Positions 8,626 to 17,225 of a DNA stretch of 64,000 bases are shown here, piece after piece. Under the pieces are notes generated by a model. That model did no database searches and was not told where the DNA came from. It saw nothing but the letters and a program-made list of their open reading frames with translations. Source of the stretch: Achromobacter kerstersii. Its GTDB lineage: Bacteria; Pseudomonadota; Gammaproteobacteria; Burkholderiales; Burkholderiaceae_B. The stretch is taken from contig NZ_CADIJQ010000019.1 in NCBI RefSeq assembly GCF_902859595.1, positions 1 to 64,000 on the forward strand. The letters run 5' to 3'. Each line of letters opens with the position of its first letter. Positions within the stretch are counted from its first letter, which is position 1. The position numbers and the translations under genes are program-made.

Positions 8626-9405
8626 ATGGATTTGGGAATCAAGGGCAAGCGTGCGCTGGTGTGCGCGTCCAGCAAAGGGTTGGGCCTGGCCTGCGCGTGG
8701 TCGCTGGCGCGCGAAGGCGCCGACGTGGTGATGGCCGCGCGCACCGCCGCCACGCTGGATGCGGCGGCCGACGCCATACGCAAGGATACGGGCGCGACCA
8801 TCGTCACCGTGGCTGCCGACGTCACCACCGAAGCAGGACGGCAAGCGCTGCTGGCGGCCTGCCCCGAGCCCGACATTCTGGTCACCAATGCCGGCGGCCC
8901 CAAGCCGGGGGATTTTCGCGAATGGTCACGCGAGGACTGGATCGCGGCGCTGGACGCCAACATGCTGACGCCGATTGCGCTGATCCGCGCCACGGTAGAC
9001 GGCATGATCGCGCGCCGGTTCGGCCGCATCGTCAACATCACGTCGGCCGCCGTGAAGATGCCCATCGACATTCTTGGCCTGTCCAACGGCGCCCGCGCCG
9101 GCCTGACGGGTTTTGTGGCGGGCCTGGCGCGCCAGACGGTGCGGCACAACGTCACCATCAACAACCTGCTGCCCGGCCCGTTCCTGACCGACCGTCTTCG
9201 CCAGACCGCCGAGCGCGCCGCGCGCGACGGCGGCAAAACCGTGGATGACGTGCTGGCGGCAAGACTGGCCACGGTGCCTGCCGGCCGCTACGGCGACCCG
9301 GCCGAATTCGGCGACGCCTGCGCATTCCTGTGCGGCGCCCGCGCCGGTTTCATGACCGGGCAGAACCTGGTGCTGGATGGCGGCATCTACCCCGGCACGC
9401 TCTGA
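8626..9405 (+). CDS. SDR-family oxidoreductase lacking the YxxxK pair
   Basis: 259-residue short-chain dehydrogenase fold. The nucleotide loop reads CASSKGLG (13-20) instead of TGxxxGxG; NAGG is at 89-92 and NITS (Ser140) is in place. Where YxxxK should be, the sequence is SNGAR (Ser153, Arg157), so the classical catalytic Tyr and Lys are both missing. A subgroup of 3-oxoacyl-ACP-reductase-like SDRs shares this loss. The start has AAAGGGG seven bases upstream. It lies 11 bp after the DapA-family gene and 25 bp before the hydantoinase. Whether it is still a reductase is uncertain. Confidence 0.85.
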   Translation: MDLGIKGKRALVCASSKGLGLACAWSLAREGADVVMAARTAATLDAAADAIRKDTGATIVTVAADVTTEAGRQALLAACPEPDILVTNAGGPKPGDFREWSREDWIAALDANMLTPIALIRATVDGMIARRFGRIVNITSAAVKMPIDILGLSNGARAGLTGFVAGLARQTVRHNVTINNLLPGPFLTDRLRQTAERAARDGGKTVDDVLAARLATVPAGRYGDPAEFGDACAFLCGARAGFMTGQNLVLDGGIYPGTL

Positions 9406-9430
9406 CTCCTTCTTACCCTTGCAGCCCCCC

Positions 9431-10927
9431 ATGACCGACACCGCCCCCTTTGACCTGACCATCCGCAACGGCCGCATCAGCACGGCCACCGACACCTTCA
9501 CCGCCGACATCGGCGTGCGCGATGGCGTGATCGCGGCGCTGGGCCAGGGCCTGGCGCCCGGCAAGCGGGACATCGACGCGGCCGGCCGCTGGGTGCTGCC
9601 CGGTGGCATCGACAGCCATTGCCACGTCGAACAGCTGTCCGGCATGGGCATCATGTGCGCCGACGACTTCTACAGCGCCACCGTGTCGGCCGCGTTCGGC
9701 GGCACCACCACCATCATTCCGTTCGCGGCCCAGCATCGCGGCAACCTCTTGCCCGACGTCGTTTCCGACTACGCCCGCCGCGCTGCCGAGAAGGCCGTCA
9801 TCGACTACGGCTTTCACCTGATTCTGTCGGACCCGACCGAACAGGCGCTGCAACACGACCTGCCCGAACTGATCCGCAACGGCATCACCTCGTTCAAGGT
9901 CTTCATGACCTATGACCGCTTGAAGCTCGACGACTACCAGCTGCTGGACGTGCTGGAAGTGGCCGACCGCGAAGGCGCGCTGGTGATGGTGCATGCCGAG
10001 AACAACGACATGATCCGCTGGGTGGCGCGCCGCCTGGCCGAACGCGGCATGACCGCGCCCAAATACCATGCCGTGGCCCACACGCCGCTGGCCGAAAGCG
10101 AAGCGACCAACCGCGCCGTGACCTTGGCGCGCATGATGGACGTGCCGATCCTGATCGTGCACGTGGCGGGCCAGGAAGCGGTGCGCGTGGTGCATTCGTC
10201 GCAGGCGCTGGGGCTGCCCATCCATGCTGAAAGCTGCCCGCAATATCTTTTCCTGACGGCGCAAGACATCGACCAGCCCGGGCTGGAAGGCGCCAAGTTC
10301 TGCTGCAGCCCGCCGCCGCGCGATCCGGCATCGCAAGAAGCCGTGTGGCAAGGGCTGATCAACGGCACGCTGCAACTGTATTCGTCGGACCACGCCCCCT
10401 ACCGGTTCGACGCCAGCGGCAAGTTGCCCAAGGGGGAAGACACCACGTTCAAGGATGTGGCCAATGGCGTGCCCGGCCTGGAAGTGCGCATGCCGCTGCT
10501 GTTCTCCGAAGGCGTGCTGGGCGGCCGCCTGAGCATCGAACGCTTCGTCGCGCTGACCGCTACCAACCACGCCCGCACTTACGGCCTGTACCCGAAGAAA
10601 GGCACGATCGCGGTGGGCGCCGACGCCGACATCGCAATCTGGAACCCGGAACGCGAGGTCACGATCGGCACCGCCATGCTGCACGACAACGTGGGCTACA
10701 CGCCCTACGAAGGCAAGACGGTGCGCGGCTGGCCGGAAGTGGTGATCAGCCGCGGGCGCATCGCCGTTGAAAACGGCGAACTGCAAGTGGCGCGCGGCAG
10801 CGGCCAGTTCATCAAGCGCGGCACGCCGGAACCTGTGCTGCGCCAGCGTTTGAACGGCAACCCGGACGCGCTGGTGCGCAAGTACTTCAGCAGTGCCAGC
10901 CCCAGCGCCGCCCCTTCCAACACGTAA
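9431..10927 (+). CDS. D-hydantoinase / dihydropyrimidinase family cyclic amidohydrolase
   Basis: 498 residues, normal for the family. The binuclear metal ligands are visible: HxH at His63/His65 in GGIDSHCHVEQ, the lysine expected to be carboxylated at 156 in SFKVFMTYD, the His of MVHAEN, the His of HAESCPQYL, and the Asp of SSDHAPY. It hydrolyses the ring of a hydantoin or dihydropyrimidine to an N-carbamoyl amino acid in the cytoplasm. The N-carbamoyl hydrolase follows 35 bp later, which favours a hydantoinase-type role over plain pyrimidine degradation. The ATG at 9431 lacks a clear Shine-Dalgarno and may depend on coupling to the SDR stop 25 bp upstream. Confidence 0.92.
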   Translation: MTDTAPFDLTIRNGRISTATDTFTADIGVRDGVIAALGQGLAPGKRDIDAAGRWVLPGGIDSHCHVEQLSGMGIMCADDFYSATVSAAFGGTTTIIPFAAQHRGNLLPDVVSDYARRAAEKAVIDYGFHLILSDPTEQALQHDLPELIRNGITSFKVFMTYDRLKLDDYQLLDVLEVADREGALVMVHAENNDMIRWVARRLAERGMTAPKYHAVAHTPLAESEATNRAVTLARMMDVPILIVHVAGQEAVRVVHSSQALGLPIHAESCPQYLFLTAQDIDQPGLEGAKFCCSPPPRDPASQEAVWQGLINGTLQLYSSDHAPYRFDASGKLPKGEDTTFKDVANGVPGLEVRMPLLFSEGVLGGRLSIERFVALTATNHARTYGLYPKKGTIAVGADADIAIWNPEREVTIGTAMLHDNVGYTPYEGKTVRGWPEVVISRGRIAVENGELQVARGSGQFIKRGTPEPVLRQRLNGNPDALVRKYFSSASPSAAPSNT

Positions 10928-10962
10928 CGCGCCCGCCAACTCCAACGAATAAGGAACCCCTG

Positions 10963-11910
10963 ATGAGCAAACGTCCCTTTGGCCTGGCGGTCGCGCAGAT
11001 GGGCCCGGTGCAGCCTGACGAAACTCGGCGCCAGGCCGTGGCCCGGCTGCTGGCCATGATGCGCGAGGCCCATGCGCGCGGCGCGAAGCTGGTGGTGTTT
11101 CCGGAGCTGGCGCTGACGACGTTCTTTCCGCGCTATTGGATGACCGAAGAAGAGGCCGTGGCCCGCTACTTCGAAAAGGAAATGCCGGGCCCCGATACCC
11201 GCATCCTGTTCGACACCGCGCGCGAGCTGGGTATTGGTTTTTATCTGGGCTATGCCGAAGTTGCATCCGACGGGCGCCGGTTCAATACCAGCATTCTGGT
11301 TGATACGAACGCGCGCATCGTCGGGCGCTATCGCAAGATTCATCTGCCGGGGCACAGCGACCACAAGCCGCAGGCGCCGTTCCAGCATCTGGAAAAGAAA
11401 TTCTTTGAAGTCGGCAACGAAGGCTTCAACGTTTGGGAAACCCTGGGCACACGCATCGGCATGTGTCTGTGCAACGACCGCCGCTGGACAGAAGCCTGGC
11501 GCGTGCTGGCGCTGCAAGGCGCCGAGGTCGTGGCGCTGGGATACAACACGCCGTCATTGAATATCCACTGGAATGAACCGGTCCACTTGCGCATGTTCCA
11601 CCACCTGCTCAGTTTGCAGGCCGCCGCGTATCAAAACGCGGTGTGGGTGGCGGCGGCAGGCAAGGCCGGCGTGGAAGACGGCAGCCACCTGATCGCCGGA
11701 TCAGCCATCGTCGCGCCCACGGGCGAGATCGTGGCGCAGGCACAGGGGGAGGAGGATGAGGTGATTTTTTGCCAGGCTGACCTGGCATTGGGAGACACCT
11801 TCAAGCAGCACATCTTCAACTTCGCCGCCCATCGGCGCCCGGAACACTACGGCTTGATTCTTGAGCGCGTGGGAGCCGGGCCGGCGCTGGGCAAGACGCC
11901 TCTTCCCTAA
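10963..11910 (+). CDS. N-carbamoyl-D-amino-acid hydrolase (nitrilase superfamily)
   Basis: 315 residues, closely resembling the Agrobacterium D-carbamoylase in length and block order. The Glu-Lys-Cys triad is intact: Glu48 (FPELALTTFF), Lys125 (YRKIHLPGH) and Cys170 (CNDRRW). These enzymes split N-carbamoyl-D-amino acids to the D-amino acid, CO2 and ammonia. The strong start has AAGGAACCCCTG before the ATG. Placed directly after the hydantoinase and before an amino-acid importer, it completes a hydantoin-to-D-amino-acid route. A beta-ureidopropionase-like substrate is the alternative, but the blocks around the active site fit D-carbamoylases better. Confidence 0.9.
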   Translation: MSKRPFGLAVAQMGPVQPDETRRQAVARLLAMMREAHARGAKLVVFPELALTTFFPRYWMTEEEAVARYFEKEMPGPDTRILFDTARELGIGFYLGYAEVASDGRRFNTSILVDTNARIVGRYRKIHLPGHSDHKPQAPFQHLEKKFFEVGNEGFNVWETLGTRIGMCLCNDRRWTEAWRVLALQGAEVVALGYNTPSLNIHWNEPVHLRMFHHLLSLQAAAYQNAVWVAAAGKAGVEDGSHLIAGSAIVAPTGEIVAQAQGEEDEVIFCQADLALGDTFKQHIFNFAAHRRPEHYGLILERVGAGPALGKTPLP

Positions 11911-11920
11911 AGGACCCGCC

Positions 11921-12775
11921 ATGAACCGCAACTCCCGCATTTTCTCGTTCGCCAGCCGCTGTGGCCTGACCCTGCTGCTGGCCGGCGCTGGCCTGGCGCA
12001 CGCTGCCCAACCGCTGACGACAGGCGTGGACGCCACCTTTGCGCCGCACGCCATGCCCAAGCTGGGCGGCGGCCTGGACGGCTTCAACATCGAACTGGGG
12101 CAGGCGCTGGCCAAGCAGCTGGGCACCACCATCACCATCGAAGGCACCGAGTATGCCGCGCTGATTCCGGGGCTGAACGCCAAGAAGTATGACTTCGTGC
12201 TGGCGCCCACCACGGCCACTGAGGAACGCGCCCGCGCGCTGCTGTTTTCCGAGGGCTACCTGAACACGGACTACACGTTCGTGATCGCCAAGTCCGGTAA
12301 GGACATCTCGGGGCTGGACGACCTGAAGGGCCGCAAGCTGGCGGTCAACAAGGGTTCGGCCTACGAGAACTGGGCGCGCGACAACGCCGCCAAATACGGC
12401 TTCAAGTACGACGTCTATGCGTCCAACGCCGACGCCGTGCAGGCGGTGCAATCCGGCCGCGCCGACGCCAACCTGGCCGGCAATACGGTTGCAGCCTGGG
12501 CCGCCAAGCAGAACCCGGCCGTGCGCACCAGCTACACCATCAAGACGGGGCTGGTCTGGGCGCTGGCGTTCCGGCTGGACGACAAGGAAGGCCGCAACCG
12601 CGTGTCGTCCGCGCTGAAGTGCCTGAAGCAGGACGGCACGGTGTCCAAGCTTGCGCAGAAGTGGTTCGGCTTCACGCCCCCGGCAGGCGCGGCTGCGGTG
12701 ACGGTCACCCCGGGCCAGGGCGTGCCGGACCTGCCCGGCTACGACGCCACGCCCGTCGAACTGCGTTGCAGCTGA
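11921..12775 (+). CDS. Polar amino-acid ABC transporter, periplasmic substrate-binding protein
   Basis: 284 residues of SBP family 3. The N-terminus is a typical signal peptide (Arg-containing start, hydrophobic [13 protein letters not shown], cleavage probably after AHA). Lys/Arg/Orn/Glu-type binding-protein blocks follow ([34 protein letters not shown]). The ATG at 11921 has AAAGGA at the right distance and lies 10 bp after the carbamoylase. It delivers a substrate, probably the ureide or an N-carbamoyl/D-amino acid given the cluster, to the permeases encoded after the ATPase. Two Cys near the C-terminus could form a disulphide. Confidence 0.92.
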   Translation: MNRNSRIFSFASRCGLTLLLAGAGLAHAAQPLTTGVDATFAPHAMPKLGGGLDGFNIELGQALAKQLGTTITIEGTEYAALIPGLNAKKYDFVLAPTTATEERARALLFSEGYLNTDYTFVIAKSGKDISGLDDLKGRKLAVNKGSAYENWARDNAAKYGFKYDVYASNADAVQAVQSGRADANLAGNTVAAWAAKQNPAVRTSYTIKTGLVWALAFRLDDKEGRNRVSSALKCLKQDGTVSKLAQKWFGFTPPAGAAAVTVTPGQGVPDLPGYDATPVELRCS

Positions 12776-12804
12776 GCCCGCGCCCGCCCACCAGGAGCCA
12801 CACG

Positions 12805-13551
12805 ATGGACACGCCTATCCTGAAAATCGCCGGGCTGCACAAGTCCTACGGCGACAACGCGGTGCTCAAGGGTATCGACCTGGAAGTCAAACGGGGCGAG
12901 CTGGTCTTCATGATCGGCCCGTCCGGCTCGGGGAAAAGCAGCCTCTTGCGCTGCTGCAACCGGCTGGAAGAGCCCACAGCCGGCAGCATCCATGTCGATG
13001 GCGATGAAATCACCGCGCCCGCCGCCCCGTTGAACCGCATCCGCCAGAACATCGGCATGGTGTTTCAGCACTTCAACCTGTACCGCCACATGTCGGTGCT
13101 GGGCAACATCACGCTGGCGTTGCGCAAGGTGCAGAAGCTGGCGCGGGCCGAGGCGGACCGGCGCGGCATGGAAGCGCTGGACCGCGTCGGCCTGGCCGAC
13201 AAGGCGTCGTCGTTTCCGGATCAGCTGTCTGGCGGCCAGCAGCAGCGCGTGGGCATTGCGCGGTCGCTCGCGCTGCGGCCCAAGGTGGTGCTGTTTGACG
13301 AGCCCACCAGCGCGCTGGACCCTGAGCTGGTGGGCAGCGTGCTGAACGTCATGCGCGAATTGAAGAAAGACGGCATGACGATGATGGTGGTCAGCCACGA
13401 AATGGGATTCGCCAAAGCGGCGGCCGACCGCGTCGTGTTCATGGACGGCGGCGTGATTGTCGAGCAAGGCCCGCCGCAGGACGTCTTTGGCGCCCCCCGT
13501 CAACCCCGCACGCAGGCATTCCTTGCCCGCATGGCGGAACATGCCGCCTAG
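12805..13551 (+). CDS. Amino-acid ABC transporter ATP-binding protein
   Basis: 248 residues. Walker [11 protein letters not shown]-loop (VFQHFNLY), signature LSGGQQQR, Walker [13 protein letters not shown] and the switch His (VVSHEMGFA) are all present, in the GlnQ/HisP style. The start has CCAGGAG upstream. It energises import with the two permeases at 13573 and 14381. The four transporter genes are contiguous and in one orientation with the hydantoin-degrading enzymes. Confidence 0.95.
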   Translation: MDTPILKIAGLHKSYGDNAVLKGIDLEVKRGELVFMIGPSGSGKSSLLRCCNRLEEPTAGSIHVDGDEITAPAAPLNRIRQNIGMVFQHFNLYRHMSVLGNITLALRKVQKLARAEADRRGMEALDRVGLADKASSFPDQLSGGQQQRVGIARSLALRPKVVLFDEPTSALDPELVGSVLNVMRELKKDGMTMMVVSHEMGFAKAAADRVVFMDGGVIVEQGPPQDVFGAPRQPRTQAFLARMAEHAA

Positions 13552-13572
13552 CGCGCAGCTGGTACGTATTCC

Positions 13573-14250
13573 ATGGATCTGAAAGCCCTGCTGTTTTCTT
13601 TCTTCAACGCGGAAGTCGCCTGGCGGTATTTGCCGGACATCCTGTCCGGCATGTGGATCACGCTGCAACTGGGGGTGGCAGTGGCCGCCACCGGTGTCGC
13701 GCTGGGCCTGGTGCTGGCCGTGGTGCGCGCGCTGCGCATCCGGCCGCTGAACTTCCTGATCATCTGCTTTGCCGACATCCTGCGCGCCTTGCCGCCGCTG
13801 GTGGTCATCATGCTGCTGTTCTTTGCGTTCCCGTACATCAACCTGTCGATGTCGGCCTTCATGGCCTGCTGGCTGTCGCTGTCGCTGGTGCTGGCGGCGT
13901 TTGCCGAAGAGATCTTCTGGGCCGGCATTCTGTCGGTGCCGCGCGGCCAGGCCGAAGCCGCCCGCTCCACCGGCCTGAACTGGCTGCAAAGCATGGTGTA
14001 TGTGGTGATGCCGCAAGCGATGCGGCTGACGGTGGCGCCGCTGACCAACCGGGTCATCGCCATCACCAAGAGCACGGCGCTGGGGTCGGTGGTGGGCTTG
14101 AGCGAAGTGCTCAACAACGCGCAGTCGGCCAGCAGCAACGCGGGCAACGCCACGCCGCTGACGCTGGCGGCCATCGCCTGCCTGCTGATCTTTCTGCCCG
14201 TGGTGATTCTGGGACGATGGACCGAAACCCGCTTCAAGTGGAAGCACTGA
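13573..14250 (+). CDS. Amino-acid ABC transporter permease 1
   Basis: 225-residue HisM/GlnP-type inner-membrane permease with about five membrane segments. The cytoplasmic EAA loop reads EAARSTGLN, followed by VVMPQAMRL, which contacts the ATPase. The start lacks a good Shine-Dalgarno and lies 21 bp after the ATPase stop. It pairs with the second permease to form the membrane channel of the cluster's importer. Confidence 0.94.
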   Translation: MDLKALLFSFFNAEVAWRYLPDILSGMWITLQLGVAVAATGVALGLVLAVVRALRIRPLNFLIICFADILRALPPLVVIMLLFFAFPYINLSMSAFMACWLSLSLVLAAFAEEIFWAGILSVPRGQAEAARSTGLNWLQSMVYVVMPQAMRLTVAPLTNRVIAITKSTALGSVVGLSEVLNNAQSASSNAGNATPLTLAAIACLLIFLPVVILGRWTETRFKWKH

Positions 14251-14300
14251 GGGACGCGCTGAGCGGCAGGCCCAGGCTTGCGCCAATAAGCACCATCACC

Positions 14301-14320
14301 CGCACACGCACACGCACACG
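14301..14320. repeat. Hexanucleotide array between the two permease genes
   Basis: Three and a third copies of CGCACA in the 130-bp spacer between the permeases. Nothing else recognisable is in this spacer apart from the AAGGGGAA ribosome binding site of the second permease. Confidence 0.6.
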
Positions 14321-14380
14321 CTAGACAACACAAGGTCGCGGGCCAGCATCAAACCGGCCACGCGCGCCAAGGGGAATGGC

Positions 14381-15055
14381 ATGGATGAAATCCTGCAGAA
14401 CTTTTTCAATCTGAATATCTACAAGAATGTCGCGCCCTACCTGCTGCAAGGCTTGGGGCGCACGCTGTTGCTGTCGGCGATGGTGATTCCGGTGGGGCTG
14501 GCCTCCGGCCTTTTGATCGGCGTGCTGTCGATCACGCTCAAGCGGCGCTGGGCGCGGGTGCTGCTGGCGGTTTACATCGATTTTTTCCGTGCGCTGCCAC
14601 CGCTGGTGCTGCTGATCTTCATCTACTTCGGCGCGCCGTTCCTGGGCCTGGACCTGCCCAAGCTGCTTGCGGTGGCCATCGGCTTCATGCTGAATAATTC
14701 TTCTTATTATGGCGAGGTGTTCCGAGCCGGCCTGGAGAGCGTGCCGCGCGGCCAGATCGAAGCAGCCCGATCCACCGGGCTGTCCAGCTGGCAAACGCTT
14801 TGGCATGTGCAGATTCCGCAAGCCACGCGCAATGTCATGCCCGATCTGATCAGCAACACGCTTGAAGTGGTCAAGCTGACCACGCTGGCCAGCGCCGTGG
14901 CGCTGCCCGAGCTGCTGCGGGTGGCGCGCGACGCCCAGTCGCTGGTCTACAACCCGTCGCCGATTGTGCTGGCCGCGCTGTTCTACCTGATCCTGCTGTG
15001 GCCGGTGGTGCGCCTGTTGAGCCGGCTGGAGCACCGGCATCTGCCGGGGCACTGA
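14381..15055 (+). CDS. Amino-acid ABC transporter permease 2
   Basis: 224-residue permease of the HisQ/GlnP family. It has several hydrophobic helices and an EAA loop (EAARSTGLSSWQ, then VQIPQATRN). Good ribosome binding site AAGGGGAA upstream of the ATG at 14381. It is the last gene of the ureide/amino-acid cluster; its final codons and stop form the first unit of a 13-bp tandem array that fills the spacer towards argA. Confidence 0.94.
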   Translation: MDEILQNFFNLNIYKNVAPYLLQGLGRTLLLSAMVIPVGLASGLLIGVLSITLKRRWARVLLAVYIDFFRALPPLVLLIFIYFGAPFLGLDLPKLLAVAIGFMLNNSSYYGEVFRAGLESVPRGQIEAARSTGLSSWQTLWHVQIPQATRNVMPDLISNTLEVVKLTTLASAVALPELLRVARDAQSLVYNPSPIVLAALFYLILLWPVVRLLSRLEHRHLPGH

Positions 15056-15146
15056 GACGGGACAGTAAGACTGGACACCAAGACGGGGCACTAAGGCGGG
15101 ACACTAAGACCCGCCACTCAGACTCGTCACTCAGACCCGTCACCAA
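15043..15146. repeat. 13-bp tandem array containing the permease stop codon
   Basis: Eight contiguous degenerate 13-bp units with consensus near GACSGGWCACTAA. The first unit (15043-15055) is the last four codons and TGA of the permease gene; unit 3 after it matches at 11 of 13 bases. The array therefore looks like serial duplication of the gene's 3' end. Confidence 0.8.
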
Positions 15147-15306
15147 GACGGCCGTGGGCGGCGCGCAACAAATCCTGTCACGCGTTGCAACGGTGGGGGA
15201 GCCTTGCGGCCATATAATTCCGCGTAGCGCCGCCCCCTGGCGGCGCGAGCGGCCAGGCCCAAGGCCACGCCGTCCCGCGATCTCATAGGACCTTGCAACG
15301 CACATC

Positions 15307-16665
15307 ATGCCCGACCTGGAACCCGACACCGTATCCGCCCTTGAAGCCCCAGAATTCGCACCCGCCCAGTTTGTCCGATGGTTTCGAGACGTGGCGCCCT
15401 ACGTGCATGCATTCCGAGGCAAGACCTTCGTGGTGGCGTTCGGCGGTGAACTGGTGCAGGCCGGCGCGCTGAATACGCTGGTGCAGGATTTGTCGTTGCT
15501 GTCGTCGCTGGGCATCCGCCTGGTGCTGGTGCACGGCTCGCGTCCGCAGGTCAACGAGCAGTTGCGCCTGAAGGGTTACACGCAGCAGTTTGACCGCGGC
15601 CTGGCGCCCACCGACGCCGCCGCGCTGGAATGCGCCAAGGAAGCGGCAGGCGAAATCCGCCTGGATATCGAAGCCGCGTTCAGCCAGGGGCTGCCCAACA
15701 CGCCGATGTCGCACGCGCACATCCGCGTCATTTCTGGCAACTTCGTCACCGCGCGCCCGACCGGCGTGCTGGAAGGCGTGGACTACAAGCACACCGGCCA
15801 GGTGCGCAAGATTGACGTCGACGCGCTGAAGTTCGCCATCGAGAAAGGCTCGTCGGTAGTGCTGCTGTCGCCGCTGGGCTTCTCGCCGACGGGCGACGCC
15901 TTCAACCTGGCCATGGAAGACCTGGCCACCAGCGTCGCCGTAGCGCTGCGCGCGGAAAAGCTGATTTTCCTGTCCAGCTCGCACGGCGTGCTGAACGACG
16001 ACGGCACGCTGGACACGGAACTTGCCCGCGTGGACGCCGACGCGCTCTTGGCGGGCGGCGAGCTGGATGAAGAAACGCACGCCTTCCTGCAATACGCATC
16101 GCTGGCGGTCAAGCGCGGCGTGGCGCGCGCCCACCTGCTGCCGTTTGCGCTGGATGGCAGCGTGCTGCTTGAAATCTTCACCCACGATGGCGTGGGCACC
16201 ATGGTGGTGGAAGACACGCTGGACGATCTGCGCGCCGCCACCATCGACGACGTGGGCGCCATTCTGAGCCTGATCGAACCGCTCGAAGCCGACGGCACCC
16301 TGGTGCCGCGCCCGCGCAGCGTGATCGAACGCGACGTGGAAAACTTCACGGTGCTGGAGCACGACGGCGTGATTTACGGCTGCGCCGCGCTGCATACGTT
16401 TGCCGACGAGCAGATGGCCGAAATGGCCTGCCTGATCGTGCACCCCGAATGGCAAGGCTCCGGCGAAGGCGAAATCCTCTTGCGCCACATGGAATCGCGC
16501 GCGCGCGCCACCGGCGCCAAGCGCCTGTTCGTGCTGACCACGCGCACGTCGCACTGGTTCATGAAGCGCGGTTTCGTGCAGGGGGGCATTACCGACCTGC
16601 CCCGCGAAAAGCAGAACAACTACAACCGTTCGCGCAACAGCCTCGTCTTCATCAAGAAGCTGTAA
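15307..16665 (+). CDS. argA: Amino-acid N-acetyltransferase (N-acetylglutamate synthase)
   Basis: 452 residues in the classical ArgA architecture. An amino-acid-kinase-like domain (TFVVAFGGELVQ near residue 40, VLVHGSRPQVNEQL) is followed by a GNAT acetyltransferase domain (HPEWQGSGEGEILL, then WFMKRGFVQG). It catalyses the first step of arginine synthesis, acetyl-CoA plus glutamate, and is normally inhibited by arginine through the kinase-like domain. It stands alone after a tandem-repeat spacer; argD and argF are 34 kb away in this window. Confidence 0.95.
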   Translation: MPDLEPDTVSALEAPEFAPAQFVRWFRDVAPYVHAFRGKTFVVAFGGELVQAGALNTLVQDLSLLSSLGIRLVLVHGSRPQVNEQLRLKGYTQQFDRGLAPTDAAALECAKEAAGEIRLDIEAAFSQGLPNTPMSHAHIRVISGNFVTARPTGVLEGVDYKHTGQVRKIDVDALKFAIEKGSSVVLLSPLGFSPTGDAFNLAMEDLATSVAVALRAEKLIFLSSSHGVLNDDGTLDTELARVDADALLAGGELDEETHAFLQYASLAVKRGVARAHLLPFALDGSVLLEIFTHDGVGTMVVEDTLDDLRAATIDDVGAILSLIEPLEADGTLVPRPRSVIERDVENFTVLEHDGVIYGCAALHTFADEQMAEMACLIVHPEWQGSGEGEILLRHMESRARATGAKRLFVLTTRTSHWFMKRGFVQGGITDLPREKQNNYNRSRNSLVFIKKL

Positions 16666-16726
16666 CCGGCCGGCGACGGCCTGGCCGGGCGGCCCCGCCC
16701 CGGCGGCCAGACCGCAGGGCTTGAAG

Positions 16727-16755
16727 GGGCTTGGCGCCCGCAGGACGCCAAGCCC
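16727..16755. terminator. Strong hairpin between argA and yggX
   Basis: Perfect 10-bp stem, GGGCTTGGCG with CGCCAAGCCC, and a 9-base loop. There is no T-run after it (GCTAAAAT), so it may be an inefficient or attenuating terminator. Confidence 0.4.
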
Positions 16756-16794
16756 GCTAAAATACGCCGTTATCTATCTTTCCGGCAGCGAACC

Positions 16795-17067
16795 ATGTCC
16801 CGTATCGTCAACTGTGTGAAATTGAAGCGTGAAGCCGAAGGGCTGGATTTTCCTCCCTACCCCGGCGAGCTCGGCACCAAGATCTGGCAGAGCATTTCCA
16901 AGGAAGCTTGGGAAGAATGGAAGGCGATCCAGACCCGTCTGGTCAACGAAAACCGCCTGAACCTGGCTGACGCCCGCGCACGCAAGTACCTCAAGGAACA
17001 GATGGAACGTTTCCTGTTCGAAGACGGCACCGTCGAAGCCCACGGCTACGTTCCGCCGTCGGCCTGA
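16795..17067 (+). CDS. yggX: Probable Fe(2+)-trafficking / oxidative damage protection protein YggX
   Basis: 90 residues, the family length. The conserved Cys7 is present, as are [14 protein letters not shown] and the [11 protein letters not shown] stretch. YggX supports Fe-S cluster biogenesis and protects them from oxidative damage in the cytoplasm. It is a single gene with its own terminator. Confidence 0.96.
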   Translation: MSRIVNCVKLKREAEGLDFPPYPGELGTKIWQSISKEAWEEWKAIQTRLVNENRLNLADARARKYLKEQMERFLFEDGTVEAHGYVPPSA

Positions 17068-17109
17068 TCTGGCTACGCCGCCATGCCAACAGGCAACGCG
17101 CGGCTCCCC

Positions 17110-17145
17110 CACGAAGCCCCTCGTCCGCGAGGGGCTTCGTGTTTT
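17110..17145 (+). terminator. Rho-independent terminator after yggX
   Basis: Perfect 14-bp stem CACGAAGCCCCTCG / CGAGGGGCTTCGTG with a TCCG loop, followed by TTTT. Confidence 0.9.
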
Positions 17146-17225
17146 CCGGCGTATCCAAGCTTTATCGTGGCGCGCAAACGCGCAGCCCTTAAGATTGCAA
17201 GAATTCAGGCCGTATTAAGGCTGTC

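Noticed and set aside
9413-11266. A 617-codon minus-strand frame opposite the hydantoinase and carbamoylase genes
   Set aside because: Same shadow effect; the plus-strand proteins have intact catalytic motifs and normal lengths.
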